Source of the DNA: Cryptomeria japonica
Taxonomy: Eukaryota; Streptophyta; Pinopsida; Cupressales; Cupressaceae
NCBI RefSeq assembly: GCF_030272615.1
Contig: NC_081409.1
Span: 209,731,190-209,795,189 of the forward strand
Direction: 5' to 3'
DNA length: 64,000 bases
Below are positions 1-11,187 of this stretch, piece after piece. The notes beneath the pieces are model-generated. The model made no database searches, was not told where the DNA came from, and saw nothing but the letters and a program-made list of their open reading frames with translations. The position numbers and the translations under genes are program-made. Within the stretch, counting starts at the first letter, position 1. Each line of letters starts with the position of its first letter.

Positions 1-1
1 G

Positions 2-883
2 CTTGATCCGGATTTAGTCATGCGTCACCTCACCGTAGCAAAAGGAGCCAAACCTGTCAAGTAGAAACTTTGCAAGATGCATCCTCAAATTACAGTACTA
101 GTCAAAGCAGAACTTAAGAAGCTCTCAGATGTTGGTTTCATTCGACCAATTGAGTATGCAGATTGGATATCCAATATTATGCCTGTTGGCAAGCCAAATG
201 GGGGCATCCGTATTTGTACTGACTTTAGAGATCTGAACAAAGCATGTCCTAAAGATGACTTCCCCCTAGCCAACATTGACATCATAGTGGATCTAACAAC
301 AGGACATGCCATGCTCTCACTCATGGATGATTTTTCAGGATACAATCAGATAAAGATCACCCTAGAAGATCAACATAAGATTGCCTTCACATGTCCATGG
401 GGCACATACTGCTGGAATGTAATGCCTTTCGGTCTCAAGAATGCAGGAGCGACCTATCAATGAGCAATGATAACCATCTTTCATGATATGATGCATACCA
501 TAATGGAAGATTATGTTGATGACTTACTGGCAAAATCACTAACAAGAGAAGGTCATCTAGACATATTAGAGAAAATCTTTGACAGATTGGAACAATATCA
601 TGTTCGACTCAACCCAGAGAAATGTGTCTTTGGAGTAACCTCAAGGAAGCTTCTAGGATACATCATCTCAAGCAAAGGTATTGAGGTCGATCCAGCAAAG
701 GTAAAAGCAATCATGGGCATGCCACCTCTAAAGAACATCAGTCAGCTAAGGACATTACAAGGATGACTTCAATCTATTCGAAGATTCATTGCACAACTGG
801 CAAATAAGTGTCACCCATTTACACACCTATTACATAAGAACATCCGATTTCAATGGGATACCAGATGCCAGCAAGAATTCCAG
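2..883 (+). pseudogene. T1 reverse transcriptase domain
   Basis: Would copy element RNA into DNA in the cytoplasmic particle. The translation shows the Ty3/gypsy RT blocks in order: a CTDFRDLNKACPKDDFPL stretch, SLMDDFSGYNQIKI, FGLKNAGATYQ, and the catalytic box YVDD at 512-523, then the thumb region ending near TLQG. In-frame stops lie at 62 (TAG), 461 (TGA) and 764 (TGA). The residues conserved in relatives at the two TGA codons are arginine, so CGA to TGA (a CpG change) explains both. No frameshift is seen. The N-terminal part of pol, protease and gag lie left of the window. Confidence 0.9.
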
Positions 884-1378
884 ATGCTTAAAGACTATCT
901 CATGAATACACCATTGTTGATTCCACCAGATCCAAGTAGGCCTTTACTACTCTATATATCAACAACAAATACAGCATTGGGTGTACTATTGGCACAATAC
1001 AATGCAGAAGGGAAAGAGTGTGTTGTTTACTACATCTCTCGCACACTAGTTGGCTATGAACTCAATTACACACCTATTGAGCGAGCTTGCTTAGCAGTAA
1101 TCTTGGAAGCCACTAAGCTAAGATACTATCTATTGACACATAAAGTACAATTAATTGCAAAGATCGATCCACTCAAATATTTACTCAGGAAAGAAGCATT
1201 GATAGGCCGCTTGGCCAAATGGGTGATGATTTTAAGTGAATTTGACATCAAGTATGTGGACCGTAAGGCTATCAAAGGTCAAGTTATTATAGATCAATTG
1301 GCTGATGCACCACTCATAGGTGATCATCCTCTCATTTCCAATTTTACAGATGAAGAGATATTCATGATCACAATAGCA
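884..1378 (+). pseudogene. T1 first (Ty3-type) RNase H domain, catalytically degenerate
   Basis: Continues the RT frame. The fold signature is present: LLLYISTTNTALGVLLAQ, then YYISRTLVGYELNYTPIERACLA and a segment ending DQLADAP. The usual first acidic residue of a Ty3 RNase H, near the start of this domain, is replaced (TTNTALG), so it probably lacked activity. That is the known state of the first RNase H in Tat elements that carry a second one. It joins the second RNase H through a short linker around residues 150-165 of this stretch. Confidence 0.85.
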
Positions 1379-1777
1379 CAACCATGGAAACTATACTTTG
1401 ATGGTTCATACATTAGGCATGGCTCGGGTGCAGGCATTCTGTTTATCACACCTATAGGTGATAGCATCCTGAAGTCTTACAGGCTCACATTTCAATGCAC
1501 AAATGACATAGCTGAATATGAGGCCTTGATCACAGGACTCAGGCTAGCCATACAATGGAAGTTACAAGAACTACAAGTATATGGTGACTCCCAATTGGTC
1601 ATTCGGCAAGTAACAGATGAATATCAGACAAAGGATGACAAACTCATGTCGTACAAACAAATGTTGGACAAATTAAAGGCATCATTCACTACTATCACCT
1701 TTGAGAAGATACCAAGAGATCAGAATCGAGCTGCTGATGCTATGGCTACCATTGTATCTCTCCTAGATCTTCCATAG
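1379..1777 (+). pseudogene. T1 second RNase H (aRNH) domain
   Basis: The second RNase H found in Tat/Ogre-type elements would remove RNA from the RNA-DNA hybrid. The four acidic positions are all still present: D in YFDGS (D codon 1400-1402), E in AEYEALITGL, D in VYGDSQLV, and D in NRAADAMA. Stop TAG at 1775 ends the open stretch, but the same frame continues into integrase. Two tandem RNase H domains are the main reason for assigning T1 to Tat rather than to Athila or a chromovirus. Confidence 0.88.
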
Positions 1778-3136
1778 AATTCAACACGCTATAAGTTCTT
1801 GGTCGAACAACTTTGGATTCCTGCTTATGATATCCCTGAATCTGAGATGATATGTCACCTTGTCAGTTCTGAATTCCCATGGTACGGTGATTTCTACACC
1901 TACCTCTATGATCACACACTTCCTCCTAACTAATCGAATAACCAACGTAAAACCTTCATTCGCCAAACCACTCTATATACCATTATTGCTGAAACCCTAT
2001 ACCGACACAGTCTCGATGGTACTCTCCTTTGATGTCTAGAACAGGATGAGATAACAAAGGCCTTGGAAGAGGTACATGAAGGAATTTGTGGAACTCATGC
2101 AAGTGGTCCATCACTTGCCAAGAAACTCCTATGCACTGGATACTATTGGCCATCTATGGAAAATGACTCCTACTACTTTGTCAGAAAGTGCAAGAAATGC
2201 CAAGTTCATGGAGACCTGATACATGCACTAGTAAAGGAATTGCAACCAATCACAACACCATGGCCTTTTTGTCAATGGGGCCTTGACCTTATAGGTAAAA
2301 TCCATCCATCTTCATCCAACGACCACAAATTCATTATTACCGCCACCGAATACTTCACAAAGTGGATCAAAGTTGTTCCACTTACCCAAGTCACCGACAA
2401 GCAGATCGCCTCATTCATCCTCAATTACATCATCTGTCGGTATGGTGTACCAATGTCCATCATCACATATAACGGTCTTCCTTTCAAGAATCAGGATGTT
2501 CGTGAGCTCTGTGAGCAGTTTCACATCCAACACCGCTTTTCCACTCCCTATTACCCACAAGGCAATGGTCAGGTCGAAGCATCAAACAAAAACATATTAA
2601 GAATCCTCAAGAAAATAGTCAATGATGCCGGTCGTGATTGGAACATTCAATTGAATCCAACACTATGGGCGTATCGCACTAGCATTCGAACCCCTACAAG
2701 TGCAACTCCCTACTCACTAGTCTATGGCACAGAAGCTATCTTACCTATTGAGGTCGAGATACCATCACTATGGTTTTCCTTGCACAATCTCATCGATGAT
2801 GAAGCATACAAAGTATCATGTCTTCAAGACTTAGAGCTACTTGATGAGAAGCAACGAGCTGCATACAATCACCTCAAGGCCTATCACCAGTGCATGAGCA
2901 GAAGCTATAATCATTAGGTTAGACCTCGTACATTCGAGGTAGGTGATCTTGTTCTTCGAGAGAATCCTCATAACCAACCAAACCACGAACATCAGGGAAA
3001 GTTTGAATCAAATTGGCTGGGTCCATATGTTATCACTGTTGTATTTGGGTCCGGGGCATATCACTTGGCTACTTCAGAAGGAGAACTGCTAGCAGATCCA
3101 ATCAACATCATGCACCTTAAAAAGTTTTATACATAA
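1778..3136 (+). pseudogene. T1 integrase, with catalytic Asp replaced by Tyr
   Basis: Would insert the cDNA into the genome. A linker (1778-2062) with stops at 1931 and 2030 leads to the zinc-binding HHCC module (VHEG, GTHA, CKKC) and the core. The first catalytic Asp is in WGLDLIGK and the Glu in GQVEASNK, but the second reads ITYNG where relatives have D: codon 2468-2470 is TAT, one base from GAT. A TAG at 2915 breaks the C-terminal part, which continues in frame (FEVGDLVLRE, then WLGPYVI, the GPY/F motif) to the natural stop TAA at 3134-3136. No chromodomain follows, as expected for Tat. Confidence 0.88.
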
Positions 3137-3559
3137 GCTACAAAGAGCATCAGGCTCCCATGCATACCAGCAAAAACACCAAAACATTCAGAAAAATGAC
3201 CTGGAGAAAATACAAACACATCAAAATAGTAAAGAAAAATCATGCATCCAAACAATGAACAACCACTCTGGTGGCACCTTGGGTATGTATGATGGTGAAA
3301 ACCTGGCAAATAGGCGTCACTCATAAAGGTTGTGGCTCCATTGTCTTTCAGACTTGTTGCGATCACATTCACTACATTCACTCATCCATCCGTTCAAACC
3401 ATGGCTTGTTATTGATCTCCAATTAAGGATAGTACTTCATGTGTCTTGCATCCCGCTTTTTCAGAGTCATGTCTAGAAACTAGGGGCAATGCCCTTAACC
3501 TGTTTCATGGAAGTGGATACTACATTGTTTTGTGATTCACTGAGTTCTTCATTTCAAAA
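3137..3559 (+). other. T1 post-pol non-coding spacer
   Basis: A-rich sequence directly after the integrase stop. No conserved coding pattern, RNA gene or LTR edge seen. Confidence 0.5.
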
Positions 3560-3865
3560 CTGTCTCACAAAATCCAAAAACATTCAAAACAATCATCAAA
3601 ATACCAAAAACATTGAAAAACCATCTCACAAAATCCAAAAAAATTCAAAACAATCATCAAAATACCAAAAACATTGAAAAACTATCTCACAAAATCCAAA
3701 AACATTCAAAACAATCATCAAAATCCAAAAACATTGGAAAATCATATCACAATATACCAAAAACAGTGGAAAACAATCATCAAAAATCCAAAAACATTGA
3801 AAAACTATCTCACAAAATCCAAAAACATCAGAAAACATCAAAAATCAATCAAAAACATGACAAAC
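3560..3865 (+). repeat. 61-bp minisatellite built from two ~30-bp halves
   Basis: About five copies of an A-rich unit. The string CTCACAAAATCC recurs at 3564, 3625 and 3686, then in degenerate form near 3746, and again at 3809 (spacing 61, 61, 60, 63). Each unit has two related halves, one with CCAAAAACATTCAAAACAAT and one with CCAAAAACATTGAAAAACCAT-like sequence, so it looks like a doubled 30-mer. Open frames across it on both strands follow from its composition. Confidence 0.9.
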
Positions 3866-6015
3866 ACCTTGTACATATGTTTTTCAAAGTAGATACCAAA
3901 CAAGCACTGTGAAATACTCCAACGATGACCACTTATCACATTTAACGAAACAATCAACATCAACACTCAAACTATCTTCAACAAGGATGCATCCTTACCA
4001 AAACCAAGACAAGATGACATTTTCTTTAACAAGAAAATTCTATTTAAGCTATCAAATACTTGGTTGATTTGTGGGTTATTTATTCATATCAGGTTCCTAC
4101 AACATTATTTGTGTATCTTCTGCACATTATTCCAATGAAGTACTGGGGCATGTCCTAATGGTGTCTACATGGGAAGTTCACTAAGCTACGCGATCATAGA
4201 CAAAATATAGTCATAGATCACTACGGCTTGCTAACTACATCGTATACCTCGACCATATGAGCATGAACCATTACCAGGGATCCATATTATTTATTCTTTA
4301 TATATGTTGTTTGTTTATGGGTACAATGCTCTTTCTTTGGTTCCTCCTACCTCATCCAAACTGGATAAAGGTTTTTATCTCTTATTACAGTATGAACTTG
4401 TCTCAGGATATGATCAGCCCAAGATCAAGGAGGACGATCCAAATCTTGCAGGAAAGGAGATGACCCTTATCTATTCTACAAGCAATACTCAGGTCAACTT
4501 GACCCATTATATCAAGTTGTTTGTATTAACTTGCTATATCAAAATCCATGTAAGGAATACTCAGCTCATCTTGAATCATTATGTCAAGTTGTTTGTATTT
4601 TCTTACAACATTTTAAAGCTCGATGATGAAAAATAAAGCACTATGGATCGTCATTTCATCTCATATGTTTATATTGCATTCTGCTGCATACCATCCATCC
4701 ATTTACTCATTTATTTACATGATTTTGCATGGAAGTGTGAACAAAGTTAAAAATGAGCAGTTATGCAAAAATTGAGCTAGTTTTGGATGCAATCGCGATA
4801 GAGTACTCTGATACATCATCAAGTGCATCATGCAAAGTCTAAAACAACCTTGCATTCATATATCATCATCCCATCATCATTTCATTACATTTTAGTCACA
4901 TTTGCATTACTCTTTAGCCATTCATTAGAGTGCATTTAAATATCATTTAGTTGCACTTACCCCATATAGTTCATTCTCATTCTACTTGCATTAAGTATCA
5001 TTGCATCCTTTCATTATTACCCTCATAACATTTTAGATTCACTTCCATAGATAATTGTCCTTATTTGCATTTCCTACCATGATTACTCATTACTATACAT
5101 TCATTTAAACATCCATTAGTGATCATCATTTATCATTATTTTCACACTTATGTATCATACATTTGTTTAGGTTTCCATAGTTGCATACATTCATTTATCT
5201 ATCCATTAGTTAAAGTGCATTCATTCATCCATTTTAGTATATTCTTATACTCATTTTGTCTCACTTAGGATTCATTAGATTGCATTCATTATCCCTTTTA
5301 ATTGCATTAAGATGTAGTTATTCATGAGTTGCATCATCATCACATTATCATTTTACTTCATCATATTTTGACATTTAGAATCATAAAACCATTTATCTCA
5401 AACATTAGTTCATACATTATACATATGCATCCATTTAGAAATCATCATTTAAACATGTGTACTTTACATTTGTTTATCCACATATACACTAATTTTTAAA
5501 CCATCTAGATGCATATTCATAAATAAATTATTCATTTCAAAAGCATTACATTAACATCATTGCATATCATTATCTCATCATTATATTATAAAGAACAAAC
5601 TACTATCTATACCATCACAAATCATCATTTTCTTATGCATACATAAACATCATGGCATTTCATAAATCTGACATTCTATCCCAAAAACATCAAAATGCAC
5701 ACATATATCAACCTGCATCCACATGTTAACATCCAACATCATACAACAATGCATATAGACATCATGTAAGAATAAATCATTGTAACACATGCATATAGGA
5801 ATAATCTCATAAACACATACATATAGCAAAGAACAAGTATCCATCTAAGCATAAACTCCATACATATCAAAATACATATCATCAAAATATGGGATCTCCT
5901 CATATATACCATCTCATGTATCAGAGTATAATGAAGTCTACAAAATCGGCTACCAAGAGCCATCCAAGAAATAGTCCAAAATGACAATATAAATACATGC
6001 ATGTAAAATGCTCTC
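3866..6015 (+). other. T1 spacer, low-complexity CAT/ATT-rich DNA
   Basis: No gene recognised in about 2.1 kb. From about 4640 to 5700 the sequence is a cryptic simple repeat of CATT, CATC and TTAG words without a fixed period. A GGGGCA run near 4144 resembles a polypurine tract but no LTR-like TG start with matching features follows. The short open frames here have no family signature. Confidence 0.5.
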
Positions 6016-7978
6016 TCAGATGCCACTTTGACCAAATGCTGCACCACCATCACCACCTACTCCCCCACTAGTCCTTGCACCATCTGATCTATCTCTCCAT
6101 GGAGGCCCCATCAAACCCCCACTAGCTCCTGCACCACCTGACCTATCTCTCCATAGAGGACCCATCACACCCCCACTGCTCTGCATCCTCTAAGACTGCT
6201 CTGATTTGGTCTATCGCATCTGTGAATAACTCAGTGCCCATCGACTAGATGGCACCTCCTGCTCGTATAGGCCCCGCCAGTAATCCACCTCTGCACCTGC
6301 TCTTTGTATCTCCCTTGCCAAAGCCTCCATAGACGACCCCTATCCCGGTACTCCCTCCAAGGCCTGCACTCTCTCCTGCAACTAGATCACCCTGTCCATG
6401 GCCTCATCTCTCTCCTGCAGCATTATTGTCAGCTTTGACTCTCGTGCAAACAGCTGCACATCTCTAGCTGCAACCTCCGCCTCAAGATCCTCCACCTGTG
6501 TCTCAACTGTTGTAAGTCGAGTCTTCAAATGTAATATCATATGATCTTGAAGATCTCCCACCCAATCTAACTCCTCCTTGCATCAGAGGTCCCTATGGTA
6601 TCCGCAATGGCAAACTGCCTCTCCCTCTCCGCTGAACCCGACCACCACCACCACCTCCACCTCTGAATCCACCACCTCCACCATCCCCTCCTCCTCCTCC
6701 ATCACCACCTCCTCCATCACCACCTCCTCCATCACCACCATCCCCTCTCCCTCATCCATCTACTATAGGTCCTCGACCTCCTCTCCTCCTCTATCTTTGT
6801 CCCCTCTCCTCCTCAAAATCTAGAATCGGCTCTGCCGGATCTGATATCCAAGGAATCGGATGAGCCGCCATATACTGCGTATACTCTTCCGACACCCCTG
6901 CATCTACCATCCTCAATTGTATATCCCATAGTCTCACTTGTAGCATCTGAAACTCTACTAAAGCTTGATCATAAGGTAGTACTGGCCCCCATGCGTACCT
7001 CTCTTGGACCACCCTGGCATACTCCCCCGATCCCCTAGGCAATCCCTGTCACCGTCCAAACTATCTCAAAACTCTGTCAGGCAATTGTCTCTCCACATGG
7101 TAGGCTATCCTCCCAATGAGGAATCGGGTCATGAATACATACGGCAACACCTTTGCATCATCCTCCCAGGGCTCACACTCAATATAGGGTCTCTAGATCA
7201 CTGCATCCAGATCATCCAGTGCCCGTCGCCACCACTCTAACTTCCCCAGGTGGGGCTGACTCATCATACCGCTATACATATACACATATGGCTGGTCGAC
7301 TGCCCGAAATCTCAAACTAACTGGTAGGTGCTCCCACACCCAAATATGCAGCAGCATGACTTCCACTACTAATGAGCCCCTCCCTCGGTATACTACCTCA
7401 TGAAGCTCCTAATATAAGTGCGTCAGCATGCACGGTCCCCATGAAAATCGGGTCCCCTCAGTCATCATCTGCTCAATCACCTGCCCCCAACCAACAATAA
7501 GTCCATGTGATCGATGATTTGGGCACAGTAATCCCCCCACAATCCCTGACAAAACTGTTGGTAATGGCTCATACAATGGAGAGATATCCTCCCAGGCTAT
7601 TGAACCATCATCAATATAAACATCCTCATCAAAGAATCCCTGCACCATTAGGGTCCCCCATGCTCTATCATATGTCACCAGCTCACCTCGAATGGGAATA
7701 TGCATGATGTGCTATACATCCTCCAGTGTCACAGTCATCTCCCCCTATGCCAAGTAAAATGTGCATGTCTCACTATGCCAGCGCTCTACCAATGCTGTAA
7801 TCAAACTGTGATTCATCTGAATCATGGGCATATATATCATATCATACAGCTCAGTCGCTGCAATGCAATCCACCTCGACCTCTGTCAGCCGATCACGCAG
7901 CCCCTATGTGGCGGGATGTCTCTCGCGCAACTGTAAGATGCGTAGATCCTCCTACACACGTGCATCAACCATCATCAT
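6016..7978 (-). pseudogene. Antisense plant mobile domain (PMD) gene inside T1
   Basis: Reading the minus strand from ATG at 7978, the frame gives SLITALVERWHSE, then GEMTVTLEDV and IPIRGELV, the hallmark run of the plant mobile domain (PF10536 type). These domains occur in the plant MAIN/MAIL proteins and in many transposons. After the domain comes a Gly/Asp-rich linker (about 6800-6600), a frameshift, a coiled coil (6560-6350) and a tail with an 18-residue repeat (GPxWRDRS) ending at TGA 6016-6018. In-frame TAG codons, for example at 7712-7714 and 7745-7747, and the frameshift make it a pseudogene. It lies between pol and the 3' LTR in reverse orientation, an arrangement known for Tat extra ORFs. 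Its function is unknown. Confidence 0.82.
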
Positions 7979-8214
7979 CAGTTGTTTTGTTTCAAACTTT
8001 CTTAAGTTTAAACCTAGACTATCAACAGATACTTTGATCAAGTATCTTCAGGTCTCAACAAGTAAACAATCATGGCACACTTAGACTTCAACAGGCATTT
8101 ATCCTAATGACCTAAGTCTCATTAGGGCTGCTATGGTTCAAAACAACTCTCACTTCACATCTCCATCCATCCATCATTGGCATCCAGAGATTATTTGTTC
8201 AAACACTAGGGCAT

Positions 8215-8530
8215 CTATTTTTCTGCACAAAAGCATTATTTTGCACACAAAAGCACTATCTCCTAACAATAGCGCCACTACCCTAACAAAAGCACTTAAT
8301 CAACTATGCAAAAGCGCTTAAACCACAAAAAGCGCTATAGTAGCACTGTTTCACATCAATAGTGTTCAATTACTTCCTCAATAGTGCTAAACCAGTAATA
8401 GCGCTCAAATAGCTATGCAATAGCGCTCATATTTACAAAAGCGCTCAAACAACTACACAATAGCACCATTGCAGCACAAAAACGCTAATTAAATTGACAA
8501 AAGTGCCAAAACACAGTTTCAGCACTATTG
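8215..8530. repeat. Irregular array of AGCGCT-type palindromes
   Basis: The hexamer AGCGCT and close variants (AGCACT, AGTGCT, AGCGCC, AACGCT) recur at roughly 15-30 bp intervals, usually after CAAAA or CAATA. At least a dozen copies are visible. The array lies upstream of the antisense PMD gene (start 7978) and downstream of nothing coding on the + strand. The exact palindrome reads the same on both strands. Confidence 0.75.
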
Positions 8531-9077
8531 TCTCGACTCAACTTGGACCTAGCTAAAAACACATCAAAAATGCATAAAATTCAAAAACTTAAATTCACAT
8601 ACCGCTAGTCCGTAGTCATCTGGCCACCGGAATCATCGGACTCGCTCTAATCGATGCTCTGCTATGGGTACCAACATCCTGACTGCTCCTTGCTCTTCTA
8701 GAAAGTCACAATCAGAGCTATAATTTCACTATGGTTGCGGATACAAATGAGTCTATTTTCACCCCTTTCTCCCCATATAAACCCTTCGTCATACCCCTAA
8801 TTTTTCCCCGCTCACCGCCATGGTCCCTGTGAACTTCCCGAGCCTCCCATTTCTCCATTTTATCTCCGATTTCTTTTATTTTTCACCAACATTGCTAAAT
8901 TCTTCTCTTCTATCACCTTGCCAATTTTCATTCTTTTTCAAAAGATCGCCCGATTTTTCGAAATTCTTCGGCCTATCTCTCGAAGGGGCATACCACCCAT
9001 TAAATTAAAATTTTATGGGGTATTTCTTCACACATATTTTTCTTTCTTTGAAACAACACGATAAACCGCACCGTCTC
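8531..9077 (+). other. T1 3' untranslated region
   Basis: No gene recognised. It contains CATATAAACCC near 8774, a possible TATA-like element, followed by pyrimidine-rich sequence and an ATG at 8820 that opens only a 62-codon frame without family signature. Confidence 0.4.
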
Positions 9078-9090
9078 AAAGAGGGGCAAA
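9078..9090 (+). promoter_or_regulatory. T1 polypurine tract
   Basis: AAAGAGGGGCAAA lies immediately before TGTAGTCACA, the LTR start. This is the expected primer for plus-strand DNA synthesis and fixes the left edge of the 3' LTR. Confidence 0.85.
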
Positions 9091-10500
9091 TGTAGTCACA
9101 TAAATTTGTCCAGTTTAATTAAATGAATATTGCCTATCTATTTGATTAAAAACCCACTAGCCATTAGTTAATTAAATTAATATTTAATTAATTCATCTTT
9201 AAACATTCTCCTATTAATTAAATAAATTATTCAATTTACTTTAATTAATTCATTCAACCAAATTCACAAATCAATTGAATGAATAAATCATATTTATTTC
9301 ATTAAATCCCCTTTTCCTCTTTTAAATAAATTAAATAAAACATTTATTTAAATCATTTATTCCCCCCCACTTGCATTTTCCTACAAATGCAACTTGCACA
9401 CATTTATTGAAATAAATGAATTTTATTTTAATTAAAAATCCTATTTTCCCTCACCCACCAAATCCACTTGCACTCCTAAGCCCCCTTCTAGATTCTTCCA
9501 AACCCTTCCTAATTAACCTAATCCATCCCCTAATTATTGTCACATTCCTAAGCAACTTGGAGTCATTTCTCATAGACTTCAAAGTCTTTGAAAAGCATTT
9601 AATGTTTTGTGTGTTCAACAATCTAACCTCTAAAGTCTTCCAAAACCACTAATGGCTCTTACATGACCATTAATGGCTCTTACATAACCATTTATGGTTA
9701 ATTCAACTTGCACTCATGTGTCTCCTCAAGCATTTATTGCTTTGACCATGGTTATCCCTTTTTCCTTTGCACAATAGTTTATCCATTGGATAAAAGCTTT
9801 ATTCTTTGAATAAAGAATTTATTCACTCAACCTAACCTTGACCTTAACTCCCAAGTTAACTCTCAGGTCATGTCAAGCATTTAATGCTTATTCCCTCTCC
9901 TCTCAACCTATCTCATATGGACACTTGTCATCTTGGGATTGGGTTGAAAGCCATCAAATGGATTGAATATCATTCAATCCTGACCCTTGTTGAGATTAGT
10001 CAATCTCAACCATCCATTGCTCCATTTTTCCTATAAATAGAGCCCATTTCTTCATAATCTAGATTCTAAAAACTTGTATGCATCTATGTTATAGAGAATT
10101 TTAGACAGCATTTAGCATAGATCACTAATATTTTGTTATTTTGGCCTAAAATAAATCATTTTAGAATCATAGCATCTAATATTAGTTTTTATTCACATTT
10201 GCATAGCATTTGGAGTAATCATCTACAATCTTGAACCTCCATAAGCATCCATAGTGCAAAAAGCTGCTGAGAGCTACACTAGTTTCGAACTTGGAGAGGA
10301 GAGGAACAAAGGAGAAGGAGCTAAGAGCATGGTAGAAGGTATTTGGAGATGTCTTCTTGCATTTACATTCATAGTTAAATACTTTACTTTGTTTTTGGTG
10401 TCTCTTTTGATATGCCTACTTCGATTAGTCTTTGATTGAATAACACTAGCTTTGATCATTGTTCCTTTTTTTTTTGTGTTATTCCACCATAGGTTCTAGT
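9091..10500 (+). repeat. T1 3' LTR
   Basis: Starts with TGTAGTCACATAAA just after the polypurine tract. It is rich in TTAATTAA words in its first 400 bp and holds a TATA box at 10032. The same style of start (TGTAGACACCTAAA) occurs at 63654. The right edge is uncertain (about 10450-10510): sequence related to the C10 LTR begins by about 10505. Confidence 0.75.
10032..10040 (+). promoter_or_regulatory. TATA box of T1 LTR
   Basis: TATAAATAG preceded by pyrimidine-rich sequence, about 940 bp into the LTR and in the sense orientation, where an LTR promoter is expected. Confidence 0.6.
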
Positions 10501-10504
10501 CTAA

Positions 10505-11187
10505 CCTTCCCCCATTTCGTAGAGCATGAATTTTTATTGTAATATCTTTAGTGAGCCAGCCTCATGTATAGGTCTTAGGTTTTGTATAAATGATTGTAAG
10601 ATCTTATTGAAGATCAGATATGGTATGAGTGTGTGCGAATATTGAAGAGAAAAAATAAGCAGATCCTTGTGCAAATCACATAGACATTATCTGAAGGTTG
10701 AAGGAAAGGTTATGAAGGTGTTTGACACTCATGTTCAGAGCTTAAATTGGTACTGAATCCAACATTGCAAATGCTATTCTGAAGTAGGATATTGTTATTG
10801 TATTTAACCATCCAATTGTACTTAGTGTGACTCTTATTTTGTGATTGGGCAATGAGCTCTAGGCGATTGGTCTTTCTGCATGTGCAGACCCTATTTGTAT
10901 ACACTTACTATCTGTTGTAGTATCATATGATTGTGGGTAAGGTTTTCCACCATGGTTTTTCCCCTTACGGGGTTTCCACATCAAAATCTTTGTGTCATGT
11001 GTTGTGGATGTTGTTTCTCTTTCAGTTTTATGCATTAAGTTAAACCGGTACTGCTATAATTGTTAATCTATTTTGTCGGCACTAAGTTTCAAGTTGGAAT
11101 AATCTGTTTTGATTTATAAATTATTATAAACTGGTTTACAATTGATTCACCCCCCCCCCCCCCCCTCTTAGTTTTCCTTCTCGGTTC
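10505..11187 (+). repeat. 5'-truncated LTR of the C10 copia family
   Basis: Matches the reverse complement of the C10 LTRs from TTTTGTATAAAT..TGTAAGATC near 10588 through AAACCGGTAC to the terminal ATTCACC(C)nTCTTAG block and GGTTCCTAA. The final CA of the LTR and the first third are missing. It abuts the T1 LTR on the left and X2 coding sequence on the right, so it may be the remains of an element cut by T1 or by a deletion. It holds a run of 17-18 C near 11149-11165. Confidence 0.75.

Larger units (their letters stand above)
1..10500 (+). mobile_element. T1: Tat-lineage Ty3/gypsy retrotransposon, 5' end outside window
   Basis: The window opens inside pol. In order there follow RT, a Ty3-type RNase H, a second RNase H of the kind that marks the Tat lineage, integrase, a long non-coding spacer, an antisense extra gene, a polypurine tract at 9078-9090 and a 3' LTR from 9091. 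The pol frame is continuous from base 2 to 3136 apart from seven stops (62, 461, 764, 1775, 1931, 2030, 2915), so it is a dead copy. The right LTR edge is approximate because the 5' LTR is not available for comparison. Extra ORFs, including antisense ones, are known in Tat elements, which fits this layout. Confidence 0.9.

Noticed and set aside
3613-3912. Open frames rich in Asn, Lys and His (and the reverse Phe/Cys-rich frame)
   Set aside because: Products of the 61-bp A-rich minisatellite, open in more than one frame, no family pattern.
6578-6823. Thr/Ser-rich + strand frame
   Set aside because: Antisense of the Gly-rich linker of the PMD gene.
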